Assembly (NCBI GenBank): GCA_045592485.1 | Contig: JAZNUS010000055.1 | Coordinates: 1-16,288 of the forward strand | From: RGIG1828 sp045592485 | Lineage (GTDB): Bacteria; Bacillota; Clostridia; UMGS1810 | Reading direction: 5' to 3' | DNA length: 16,288 bases | Shown: positions 7,565 to 14,553 of the stretch, piece after piece | Layout: each line of letters begins with the position of its first letter | Position numbering within the stretch: position 1 is the first letter of the stretch | Notes under the pieces: generated by a model | Database searches by the model: none | What the model was told of the DNA's origin: nothing | What the model saw: only the letters and a program-made list of their open reading frames with translations | Program-made: the position numbers and the translations under genes

Positions 7565-7593
7565 ATTATATCACTTGTGCATAAAAATGTCAA
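7565..7593 (-). promoter_or_regulatory. Consensus promoter of the infC-rpmI-rplT operon
   Basis: Perfect minus-strand TTGACA (7588-7593), a 17-base spacer and a perfect TATAAT (7565-7570). Transcription should start near 7558. Confidence 0.92.
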
Positions 7594-7671
7594 TAGAAAA
7601 ATATATATAAAATATTCTGATTTATCTTTCATTATATTGACAAATAAGTGCAATCTGACACAAATGCACAT

Positions 7672-7707
7672 TCAAAGGGCTTTCTGCAAAACAGAAAGCC
7701 CCTTTGA
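7672..7707 (-). terminator. Long hairpin after the efp operon, no U-run
   Basis: CAAAGGGGCTTTCTG pairs with CAGAAAGCCCTTTG (one bulged base) around a 5-base loop, 10 bases after the zinc-ribbon gene stop. It is very stable, but the DNA after it on the minus strand (GAATGTGCATTTG) lacks a U-run. It is probably a transcript end or a 3'-stabilising structure; termination may be incomplete or factor-dependent. Confidence 0.6.
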
Positions 7708-7717
7708 TACTGATTAA

Positions 7718-8134
7718 TTAATCTTCGATGTCTTCGTCTTCTTCGTCAAAATCAAGATCGACATCAAACTCTTTACCGCATTCGGGGCATATTACAGGCT
7801 TGTCTGTGTCGAAGAAATCTTCATCGAGACAAACAATAGCTCCGCATTCGGGACATTCTATTTCATAATATTCATAATCATTGAAATCATCTAAGTCGTC
7901 AAAATCTTCCTCATCGGCAAGCTCTTCTTCGATTACTGCAAGATCTTCATCAATAAGGTCAATCTGTTCTGCGAGCTCGTCCTGAAATTCGCAAACTTCG
8001 TCCATTGATTCGTTGATTTCGTCAAGAACATTGAGTATTCCCTCAAAAATTCTGCCGTAATCAGATTCGGGATCAACCTTTATGCCGTCAATGAGACCTT
8101 TGAGATATGAAAGCTGATTTGAAATATTTTCCAT
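7718..8134 (-). CDS. CD1247-type acidic zinc-ribbon protein
   Basis: A 138-residue, strongly acidic soluble protein of unknown function. The N-terminal part (1-75, starting MENISNQLSYLKGLIDG) is helical and resembles the 'CD1247 N-terminal domain' found in Clostridia. It is followed by a Glu/Asp-rich stretch (72-90), a zinc ribbon with C94xxC97, C102 and C116xxC119, and an acidic tail. I start at ATG 8134, with AGGAAG at 8145-8150 ten bases upstream; an ATG 13 codons earlier has no ribosome binding site. It lies 54 bases after efp and is probably co-transcribed with it, which hints at a translation-linked role but does not prove one. Confidence 0.8.
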   Translation of the reverse strand: MENISNQLSYLKGLIDGIKVDPESDYGRIFEGILNVLDEINESMDEVCEFQDELAEQIDLIDEDLAVIEEELADEEDFDDLDDFNDYEYYEIECPECGAIVCLDEDFFDTDKPVICPECGKEFDVDLDFDEEDEDIED

Positions 8135-8188
8135 AAGGGATAAACTTCCTTTCTTTTGTGCCGAAAAGCACATAATAAACCCGGGAAT

Positions 8189-8746
8189 TTATACTCTTTC
8201 CATGTATTCGCCGGTTCTGGTGTCAACTCTGATCATATCGCCGATATCAACGAAAAGAGGCACCATAATGCTTGCACCAGTTTCGAGAGTTGCGGGTTTG
8301 GTTGCACCGGTTGATGTGTCGCCCTTGAAGCCGGGTTCTGTTTCAGTAACTTCGAGTTCAACAAAGGTGGGGGGTTCTACACCAAATACACTGCCCTTGT
8401 AGGAAAGAACTTTAACAACCATGTTTTCTTTAACAAATTTAAGGGAATCGCCGAGCTGTTCTGCGTTAAGGGGCATCTGCTCATAGCTTTCCTGATCCAT
8501 AAAGTAGTAAAGATCGCCATCATTGTAAAGGTATTCGTAATCCTTTCTTTCTATGTGAGCCTTGGGCATTTTTTCTGTAGGTCTGAATGTTTTTTCAACA
8601 ACTCCGCCTGTAATAACATTTTTGAGTTTTGTTCTTACAAACGCAGCGCCTTTACCGGGTTTAACATGCTGGAACTCTACAATCTGAAATACATTGCCTT
8701 CCAGTTCAAATGTAACACCGTTTCTGAATTCACCTGCTGATATCAT
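8189..8746 (-). CDS. efp: Translation elongation factor P
   Basis: EF-P enters the ribosomal E-site and relieves stalling at polyproline stretches. The 185-residue protein has the standard length and three-domain sequence: the KOW-like N-domain with loop HVKPGKGAAFVRTK, the OB domain, and a C-terminal OB domain (GDTSTGATKPATLETGASIMVPLFVDIGDMIRVDTRTGEY). K32 at the loop tip is the position that is modified in B. subtilis EF-P; the modifying enzyme is not in this window. The ATG follows a GGAGG site. It has its own promoter (8781-8809), and the zinc-ribbon gene follows it. Confidence 0.98.
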   Translation of the reverse strand: MISAGEFRNGVTFELEGNVFQIVEFQHVKPGKGAAFVRTKLKNVITGGVVEKTFRPTEKMPKAHIERKDYEYLYNDGDLYYFMDQESYEQMPLNAEQLGDSLKFVKENMVVKVLSYKGSVFGVEPPTFVELEVTETEPGFKGDTSTGATKPATLETGASIMVPLFVDIGDMIRVDTRTGEYMERV

Positions 8747-8780
8747 AATTATACCTCCAAATTATTTCATATATGATAGT

Positions 8781-8809
8781 ATTATAACCCAGAACATACA
8801 ATTTTGCAA
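8781..8809 (-). promoter_or_regulatory. Promoter of efp
   Basis: Minus-strand TTGCAA at 8804-8809, a 17-base spacer and TATAAT at 8781-8786, giving a leader of about 28 bases with GGAGG before the start. Confidence 0.78.
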
Positions 8810-8865
8810 TAGTTTTTTCTCATTTTATTCCAAATATAGCAAAAAAGAAAGAATTTTTGTATATT

Positions 8866-9909
8866 TTATCCCACAAATATAAGATTTTTAGGGGATTTGG
8901 TGAGAATTTCACATCCGTTTTCCGTAACTATTGTAAGATCTTCAATTCTTACACCGCATCTGCCCGGAAGATAAACTCCCGGTTCAACGGTTATCACATT
9001 GCCGGCGCAAACCGCATTTTCGTTTCGCGGAGAAAGGTTGGGATTTTCGTGAATGTCGAGCCCGACACTGTGACCAAGGGAATGACCAAACGCACCAGGA
9101 TATGTGCTGTCGAGAATGTTGCGTGCAATCCCATCGACCTCTTTGCCCGAAAGACCCGCTTTAAGCTGTCTGAGAGCTTCGGTCTGAGCAAGCAACACTT
9201 TGTTGTAAACCTGCTCTGATTCATCGGAAACATCTCCCACTGCAACAGTTCTCGTCATATCACTGCAATAACCGTCCACAATGCAGCCGTAGTCCATAAC
9301 CACCAGATCGCCGCTTCTGAGCTTTCTATCTGTGGGCTGTGCATGAGGAAGGCTCCCTCTCTCCCCTGCTGCTACAATTGTCTGAAAGGAGCAACCCTCT
9401 GCACCGTTTTTTTTCATAAAGCAATCTATTTCTGCGGCGACTTCTTTTTCGGTCATGTCTGTTCTAATGTATTTACAAATGTGAGAAAAAGCTTCGTCTG
9501 CTATAGCCACTGCCTTTTTTATGCTGGCAATTTCTGCAGAGTCTTTTCTTTCTCTTGGTAAAAGTGCCATATTTCCGAGAGGTACGAAATCGTCTATATA
9601 TTCCGAAAATTTTACATATTCGCTGTAAGAAATGCTTTTATCTTCAAAGCCCACCTTGCCGTGGCCGACAAAGTCGGAAGGCTTATGCTTTGATATGTCG
9701 CAAACCTCAAATCCTTTGCACACATCCTCTGCGTATTCGGTGTATCTGAAGTCAGTTACAACATAGCATTGTCCCTTTGAAATTACCACATAGCCCTCAC
9801 CGTTGTAAAAACCACTGTAGTAATACATATTTTTGGGATCGGTAATTATTGCGGTTTCAATGCCTTTGCCCTCCATGAGCGACAGAAGCTTTTCTATTCT
9901 TGTGTTCAC
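8866..9909 (-). CDS. M24 family aminopeptidase P / Xaa-Pro dipeptidase
   Basis: A cytosolic dinuclear metalloenzyme that cleaves the bond before a proline. The 347-residue protein has an N-terminal creatinase-like domain (1-120) and the pita-bread catalytic domain. The five metal ligands are visible: D206 (VVMDYG), D217 (CSDMTR), H280 (GHSLGHSVG), E309 (TVEPG) and E323 (RIED). The start is GTG at 9909, with AAGGAAG at 9917-9923 seven bases upstream. Placement just before efp is common in Firmicutes (yqhT-efp of B. subtilis). A hairpin separates it from the upstream glp-linked phosphatase gene, and no separate promoter is clear, so it may be read through from that operon. Confidence 0.95.
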   Translation of the reverse strand: MNTRIEKLLSLMEGKGIETAIITDPKNMYYYSGFYNGEGYVVISKGQCYVVTDFRYTEYAEDVCKGFEVCDISKHKPSDFVGHGKVGFEDKSISYSEYVKFSEYIDDFVPLGNMALLPRERKDSAEIASIKKAVAIADEAFSHICKYIRTDMTEKEVAAEIDCFMKKNGAEGCSFQTIVAAGERGSLPHAQPTDRKLRSGDLVVMDYGCIVDGYCSDMTRTVAVGDVSDESEQVYNKVLLAQTEALRQLKAGLSGKEVDGIARNILDSTYPGAFGHSLGHSVGLDIHENPNLSPRNENAVCAGNVITVEPGVYLPGRCGVRIEDLTIVTENGCEILTKSPKNLIFVG

Positions 9910-9938
9910 AACGAATCTTCCTTTCTTTAAAAAGTCAA

Positions 9939-9958
9939 TCCCGGCAAATCAGCCGGGA
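9939..9958 (-). terminator. GC-rich hairpin between the phosphatase and peptidase genes
   Basis: TCCCGGC and GCCGGGA form a 7-bp stem with a 6-base loop, right after the phosphatase stop. The U-rich stretch (TTGACTTTTT) begins only after four other bases, so termination is likely weak. It may reduce rather than stop transcription into the peptidase gene. Confidence 0.5.
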
Positions 9959-9963
9959 CCTTG

Positions 9964-10752
9964 TTATCTTTTTATTATATTCAATAGCTCACCAATATCT
10001 TTAAGAATAAAGGTCGGATGAATGTTATACTTTTCGATATCTTCGACGGTGCTTTCGCCGCTGAGAACCATTGCAGAATCAATTCCTGCATTAAGACCGC
10101 AGGCAATATCTGTGTATATACGGTCACCGACTATCAGTGTTTCCTCTTTGGAGCAGCCTGTTTTTTCCATGGCAATAAGCGCCATTTCGGGCTGGGGCTT
10201 ACCGATGAACTGAGGTCTTTTTTTCGTTGCATTATAAAGCATATCAGCCACACTGCCGCAATCGGGAACATAGCCATACCAGGTGGGACAAACATAGTCG
10301 GGATTTGTCGCAATATAATCAATGTTGCCCCTTGTAAGGAGTATGCTTGCATCTTCAAGCTTCTGAAATGTAAGCTGAGTGTCAAAGCCCATAACGAGAC
10401 AGTCTATATCATCCTCAAGCTTATCGGTAATATTGAAACAACTGAGTTCTTCTTTCAGAGAATCAGTTCCGAGGACATAGATTTTGTGATAATTTTTTGT
10501 CTCGAGAAACATTGAGGTTGCCTGAGACGAAGTGAGAAAATCGTCGGGAGTGGTTTCAATACCGAGGCTTGCCATCTTTTCAACATACTTGTTTACACTT
10601 TTTGAGGAATTGTTGGTAAGAAAAAGATATTTTCCGCCAATATCCTTTATGCACTTCAGAAAATCGGGAGTTGATTCAAACAAATCGTTGTCGAGATACA
10701 AAGTGCCGTCCATATCCAGTAAAAATAGTTTTTTCTTTTTCAAAGCTTCCAT
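9964..10752 (-). CDS. HAD-IIA family phosphatase (NagD / p-nitrophenylphosphatase-like)
   Basis: A 262-residue cytosolic phosphatase of the haloacid dehalogenase superfamily. Motif I is D13-M-D15-G-T, with the nucleophile and acid/base Asp. Motif II is FLTNNSSKS, and the C-terminal motif IV is VGDRIYTDIACG. The cap between about 85 and 190 is of the C2a type found in NagD, AraL and the eukaryotic glycerol-3-phosphate/phosphoglycolate phosphatase. The ATG has AAAGGA about 11 bases upstream. It starts 21 bases after glpP and is most likely part of the glp operon, so glycerol-3-phosphate or a related phospho-ester is a reasonable substrate guess. This is inference from context only. Confidence 0.9.
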   Translation of the reverse strand: MEALKKKKLFLLDMDGTLYLDNDLFESTPDFLKCIKDIGGKYLFLTNNSSKSVNKYVEKMASLGIETTPDDFLTSSQATSMFLETKNYHKIYVLGTDSLKEELSCFNITDKLEDDIDCLVMGFDTQLTFQKLEDASILLTRGNIDYIATNPDYVCPTWYGYVPDCGSVADMLYNATKKRPQFIGKPQPEMALIAMEKTGCSKEETLIVGDRIYTDIACGLNAGIDSAMVLSGESTVEDIEKYNIHPTFILKDIGELLNIIKR

Positions 10753-10773
10753 TATGCGTTATCCTTTCGATTT

Positions 10774-11304
10774 TTACCACAAAGCGGGATTTGAGGTTGA
10801 TACTGCAATTGCTCCTGCTTCTGCAATCATACCCACATCTTCTTTTGTTCTCACAAGTCCGCCCGCAATAATGGGAATGTCGATTTTTTTCTTCAGGTCG
10901 CTTATGGCAACCGGGATAATTCCGGGCATAATTTCAACCATATCAGGGGCTGTTTTAAGAACGGATTCAGCCGTTTCAATTGACTGTGAATCGAGAATAA
11001 AAACTCTCTGAACAGTTTTGAGGCCAAGCTCTTTTGCACATTTTATCATATTCGCCCTTGTGCTTATTACACCATGAACACCCATATTTTTTACAAACTT
11101 AAGACCGAATCGGTCTTTTCCGATTCCCTCGGCAAGATCCATATGCAAAAAAAGCTTCTTGCCATACTTACGGCACAGATCTACACTATCTGCCACAGTT
11201 TCGATGTTGGGTTCAAGATCAAAAACTATTCCCACATTGGTTTCGCAGGCTTTCAAAAGTGCTTCGCGCCCTCTTATTGCCGCAATCACAAAACAATTAT
11301 TCAC
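10774..11304 (-). CDS. glpP: Glycerol-3-phosphate-responsive antiterminator
   Basis: GlpP is a TIM-barrel-like RNA-binding regulator. In B. subtilis, with glycerol-3-phosphate bound, it prevents termination in the leaders of glp genes and stabilises glpD mRNA. The 176-residue protein shows the family blocks IAAIRGREAL, NVGIVFDLEPNI, KKLFLHMDLAEGIGKD, GVISTRANMIKCAKELGL and IIAGGLVRTKEDV...GAIAVSTSNPALW. The start is GTG at 11304, with GGAGGTG at 11313-11319 eight bases upstream. It is embedded in the glp operon after the DUF1667 gene. The terminator before glpA (14480-14523) lies upstream of the apparent glpA promoter, so a GlpP target inside this window is not evident. Confidence 0.96.
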   Translation of the reverse strand: MNNCFVIAAIRGREALLKACETNVGIVFDLEPNIETVADSVDLCRKYGKKLFLHMDLAEGIGKDRFGLKFVKNMGVHGVISTRANMIKCAKELGLKTVQRVFILDSQSIETAESVLKTAPDMVEIMPGIIPVAISDLKKKIDIPIIAGGLVRTKEDVGMIAEAGAIAVSTSNPALW

Positions 11305-11338
11305 AATCCTTGCACCTCCGTACCTGAATTTTTCATGA

Positions 11339-11704
11339 CTAACCTCGACAAGCTACCTTTTGTGTTACAATAACATTTGCACCGGTACCGAGAATATCGG
11401 CACAGATAATATCGCCTACGGCAAGTCCGCCTTCGGCATCGGGTTCAAGGTCATTTATAGCATTCATGCATTCAAATATCCTGTCCTTCGGGACCGGATT
11501 GTCGGTTTTTACAGCAATTATTCTGCCATCTTTTGCTCTTACGGTGGTTGTAATAACTCTCACAGGGTTAACACATTCGCTTTCGGCATATTTTTCACCG
11601 CGAATACATGTGTTTCCTGTAACAGAAATGACTTTGCCGTCTTCAATTTCAACACTGAGCCGACAGCCCATGGGACAAACTATACAAGTCAATTCTCTTT
11701 TCAT
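11339..11704 (-). CDS. DUF1667 cysteine-rich protein, probable Fe-S partner of the glp oxidoreductases
   Basis: A 121-residue protein with C7xxC10xxxC14 and C33 (also C44), a spacing like the N-terminal [4Fe-4S] site of molybdopterin oxidoreductases. It is followed by blocks such as GNTCIRGEKYA and PVRVITTTV. No molybdopterin domain is present. In Clostridia, DUF1667 genes regularly follow a GlpA-like and an FAD/NAD oxidoreductase gene, so it is thought to be a subunit or electron carrier of that complex; the biochemistry is inferred. The start is ATG at 11704 after GGAGGAAGTT; an ATG four codons earlier overlaps that site and is unlikely. It lies 26 bases after the FAD gene and 34 bases before glpP. 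Confidence 0.88.
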   Translation of the reverse strand: MKRELTCIVCPMGCRLSVEIEDGKVISVTGNTCIRGEKYAESECVNPVRVITTTVRAKDGRIIAVKTDNPVPKDRIFECMNAINDLEPDAEGGLAVGDIICADILGTGANVIVTQKVACRG

Positions 11705-11730
11705 AACTTCCTCCATTATATTGCATTTAT

Positions 11731-12978
11731 TTATGCTTTGTCAATATAGATTTTTAATTCTTTTGTTCCGGTAGGCAGTGTGCCTTTTTTCAGGAGCACA
11801 TACTGCATTTCTCCGGGAACTACCTTGTTCTTTTTCTGCTTTGAGATAATTTCCCCGTCTGCACTGACAACAACATACACATTGTCAAATACTCCGGAAA
11901 CACGGTAATAGAGCTTGATATCTTCAGAGGTGTCGGTTATTCTCTGAGGAACACTGTAGCGCACCTTGCCGTCGGTAACAACTGAAATTTCACAAAGGTC
12001 TTTGCTTTTTCCTTCAAGATAGCGGGCAGCTCCTGCACCTGCAACCTCTCCCTCTTCGGATACAAAATCTGCAAGATCGTGGACATGAAGCACATTGCCG
12101 CATGCAAAAACACCTTCGATTTCGGTCTGTCTGTTCTGGTCAACCCTGCAGCCCTTTGTTACAGAATCGAGCTTTAATCCGGCAGATTTGGAAAGCTCAT
12201 TTTCGGGAATAAGACCAACGGAAAGGAGAAGTGTGTCACATTCTATATACATTTCTGTTCCCTTTATGGGTTGCATCTTTTCATCAACCTTAGATACTGT
12301 TACCCCTTCAACACGCTCATCACCGTGAATTTCGGTAACTGTGTGGCTAAGGTAAAGAGGAATCCCGAAATCGTTGAGACATTGCTCGATGTTTCTTGCA
12401 AGTCCGCCTGAATAGGGCATTACCTCACATACTGCGTGAACCTTTGCACCCTCTAAGGTCATACGGCGAGCCATAATAAGTCCAATGTCGCCTGAGCCAA
12501 GAATCACCACATTTTTGCCCGGCATATATCCCATCATATTAACATATTTCTGAGCTGTTCCTGCACTGAAAACTCCCGAGGGTCTTGTTCCGGGAATGTT
12601 GAGGGCACCTCTCGGACGCTCGCGGCAGCCCATTGCAAGAATTATTGCTCCAGCCTTTATTTTTTCGACTCCTCTTTGGGAGGACATGGCAGTAATCACC
12701 TTATCGGGGGTGATGTCGGTAACCATTGTATTACACTGTATTTCCACAGGGAGTTCTCTCAATTCCTGTTCACACTTGTAGGCATATTCGGGGCCTGTGA
12801 GTTCTTCTTTGAAACGGTGAAGTCCAAAACCGTTGTGAATACACTGTCTGAGTATGCCACCAAGGTCGGAATCCCGTTCGAGGACAAGAATATCACGAAC
12901 ACCTTCATTGTACGCACTTATTGCGGCGCACATACCTGCCGGTCCGCCGCCGATTATAACAAGATCAACATTACGCAT
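11731..12978 (-). CDS. FAD-dependent NAD(P)-disulfide-type oxidoreductase of the glp operon
   Basis: A 415-residue flavoprotein, probably the NAD-linked electron-transfer partner of the GlpA-like dehydrogenase. It has an N-terminal FAD Rossmann motif G10GGPAG15 and the block GCRERPRGALNIPGTRPSGV (about 117-136) typical of this subgroup. A second Rossmann motif, G161SGDIG166, serves NAD(P), and the late FAD block is GVFACGNVLHVHDLADFV. No CxxC redox disulfide is seen. The start is ATG at 12978 with AGGAGG nine bases upstream; earlier in-frame ATGs (13014, 12987) lie within the previous gene or on the Shine-Dalgarno. It overlaps the glpA-like stop by 8 bases, so the two are translationally coupled. 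Confidence 0.93.
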   Translation of the reverse strand: MRNVDLVIIGGGPAGMCAAISAYNEGVRDILVLERDSDLGGILRQCIHNGFGLHRFKEELTGPEYAYKCEQELRELPVEIQCNTMVTDITPDKVITAMSSQRGVEKIKAGAIILAMGCRERPRGALNIPGTRPSGVFSAGTAQKYVNMMGYMPGKNVVILGSGDIGLIMARRMTLEGAKVHAVCEVMPYSGGLARNIEQCLNDFGIPLYLSHTVTEIHGDERVEGVTVSKVDEKMQPIKGTEMYIECDTLLLSVGLIPENELSKSAGLKLDSVTKGCRVDQNRQTEIEGVFACGNVLHVHDLADFVSEEGEVAGAGAARYLEGKSKDLCEISVVTDGKVRYSVPQRITDTSEDIKLYYRVSGVFDNVYVVVSADGEIISKQKKNKVVPGEMQYVLLKKGTLPTGTKELKIYIDKA

Positions 12979-14416
12979 TGAAAACATCCTCCTTTGTCTT
13001 TCCTGTAAGCACATAAGAAGAAGCTCCGCTTTTCCTTACTTTCTCAGGCGAAACTCCCATCTCTTTTGCAAGAAGTTCCATTATATAGGGAGAGCAAAAT
13101 CCTCCCTGACATCTTCCCATCTGTGCTCTTGTGCGTCGCTTTACGCCATCTAAGGTTGTGGGACGGGGATTGGTGCGAAGAGCTTTCAGTATTTCACCTT
13201 CGGTTACATTTTCGCAACGGCATATAACTCTGCCATAGGAAGGATCCTTTTTTATTATTTCATTTTTTTCTTCATCGGAAAGAGAAGAAAATTTGTGAGT
13301 AGCTTCCCGGTGGGGATCAAAACCTGACTTTTCTGTCATATCATATCCTGCATCTGAAAGAAGCTTTGCCACATATTCGGCAATTGCAGGGGAAGCTGTG
13401 AGACCGGGAGATTCAATCCCAGCCAGATTAACAAATCCTTTAATTGGCATATTTATGATAAAGTCACCGGTGCTTCCTGCGGCTCTGAGACCGCAAAATG
13501 AGGTGATTGCCATATTGGAAGGAGCATACTTCACCATTGCCCGTGAATGAGCAATCACCGAGTCAATGCCTTCTTTGGTTGTGCGTTTGTTTTCCTTTTC
13601 GTCAAAATCAACAGCAGTGGGACCAAGAATAAGATTGCCATCTACCGTCGGCGAAACAAGGATTCCCTTACCAAGCTTTGTGGGAACAGTGAAAAGAGTG
13701 TGATCGGTTACATTGCCATATTCCTTGTCAAGAAGGATATATTCACCCTTACGGGGATGAACATCGAAGGAATTGTCGCCAATCATATGCGCAATTTCGT
13801 CAGAATATATTCCCGCTGCATTAATCACAATTTTTGCATCTATCAGTTCGCCGTCCTGAGATTTGATTTCAAACCCGTTGGATTTCACGGTGATCTGAAC
13901 AACTTCAAAACCAAGCTTTAACTCAGCACCGTTATCCATTGCATTTCCAATAGCAGCCTCTGCAAGCTCATAGGGGCAAACAATGGCAGATGTGGGGGCA
14001 TAAAGCGCCCATATTGCCTCATCACACACGCCGGGTTCAAGGGCATGAATTTTTTCGGAATCAATAATTTCGATACCTTCTATACCATTAATTTTTCCGT
14101 TTTCAAGAATAGCTTCAAGGCTCTTTTTATCTTCGTCATTATAACCAAGAACCATTGCACCGTTGCGTCTGTACTTAACTCCAAGGTCACGGCACACATT
14201 TTCCATCATATCAGAGCCTTCCTTATTGAGCTTTGCTTTCAACGAGCCGGCCTTTGCATCGAAGCCCGCATGAACAATGGCAGAATTAGCCTTTGTTGCT
14301 CCCATGGCAATGTCTTCTTTTCTTTCTGCGATACACACCTTCATATTACAGCTTGTAAGCTTACGGGAAACAAAAGCTCCTACCACTCCTGCGCCGATTA
14401 TCACTGCATCATACAT
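12971..14416 (-). CDS. glpA: GlpA/GlpO-like FAD-dependent glycerol-3-phosphate dehydrogenase with C-terminal [2Fe-2S] domain
   Basis: Oxidises sn-glycerol-3-phosphate to dihydroxyacetone phosphate using FAD. The 481-residue protein has a DAO-type FAD fold starting VIIGAGVVGAF (GxGxxG at 8-13), substrate-domain blocks such as NAAGIYSDEIAHM, HPRKGEYILLDKEYG and FCGLRAAGS, and LAGIESPGLTASPAIAEYVA. It ends in a BFD-like [2Fe-2S] domain with C399xC401 and C436xxxxC441. No membrane segment is present. The related L-2-hydroxyglutarate oxidase cannot be excluded from this gene alone, but glpP and the partner genes favour glycerol-3-phosphate. The ATG follows AAGGAGG. First gene of the operon, with a TATAAT at 14452-14457. 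Confidence 0.92.
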   Translation of the reverse strand: MYDAVIIGAGVVGAFVSRKLTSCNMKVCIAERKEDIAMGATKANSAIVHAGFDAKAGSLKAKLNKEGSDMMENVCRDLGVKYRRNGAMVLGYNDEDKKSLEAILENGKINGIEGIEIIDSEKIHALEPGVCDEAIWALYAPTSAIVCPYELAEAAIGNAMDNGAELKLGFEVVQITVKSNGFEIKSQDGELIDAKIVINAAGIYSDEIAHMIGDNSFDVHPRKGEYILLDKEYGNVTDHTLFTVPTKLGKGILVSPTVDGNLILGPTAVDFDEKENKRTTKEGIDSVIAHSRAMVKYAPSNMAITSFCGLRAAGSTGDFIINMPIKGFVNLAGIESPGLTASPAIAEYVAKLLSDAGYDMTEKSGFDPHREATHKFSSLSDEEKNEIIKKDPSYGRVICRCENVTEGEILKALRTNPRPTTLDGVKRRTRAQMGRCQGGFCSPYIMELLAKEMGVSPEKVRKSGASSYVLTGKTKEDVFNA

Positions 14417-14451
14417 AATAAAATCCTCCTTAAATTTATAAGGCTACTTTA

Positions 14452-14481
14452 ATTATACTATTTTTTATTTGAAACACACAA
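14452..14481 (-). promoter_or_regulatory. Likely promoter of the glp operon
   Basis: Minus-strand TATAAT at 14452-14457 with only a poor -35 (TTGTGT at 14476-14481, 18-base spacer). The leader would be about 30 bases, too short for an antiterminator. The weak -35 suggests help from an activator or modest expression. Confidence 0.5.
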
Positions 14482-14523
14482 AAAGACGCACCAAAATAAG
14501 CCCTATGCTTATTTTGATACGTC
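14480..14523 (-). terminator. Intrinsic terminator after cstA, before the glp operon
   Basis: Arms at 14507-14523 and 14485-14501 form a 17-bp stem with two G-U pairs and a 5-base loop, followed by five U then GUGUG. It lies 30 bases after the cstA stop. Confidence 0.9.
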
Positions 14524-14553
14524 TCCAATTCTCTGTATCGGTATTATGATACC

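Noticed and set aside
7620..7670. Possible plus-strand promoter or small gene with TTGACA-like element
   Set aside because: No matching -10, no open frame of useful length and no ribosome binding site.
12979..13014. Longer start of the FAD oxidoreductase inside the glpA-like gene
   Set aside because: The ATG at 12978 has AGGAGG at good distance directly before the FAD motif; the extra residues are translated from the end of the previous gene in another frame.
14480..14523. GlpP-controlled leader terminator for the glp operon
   Set aside because: The apparent TATAAT of the glp operon (14452-14457) lies downstream of the hairpin, and the hairpin follows cstA closely, so it is better explained as the cstA terminator.
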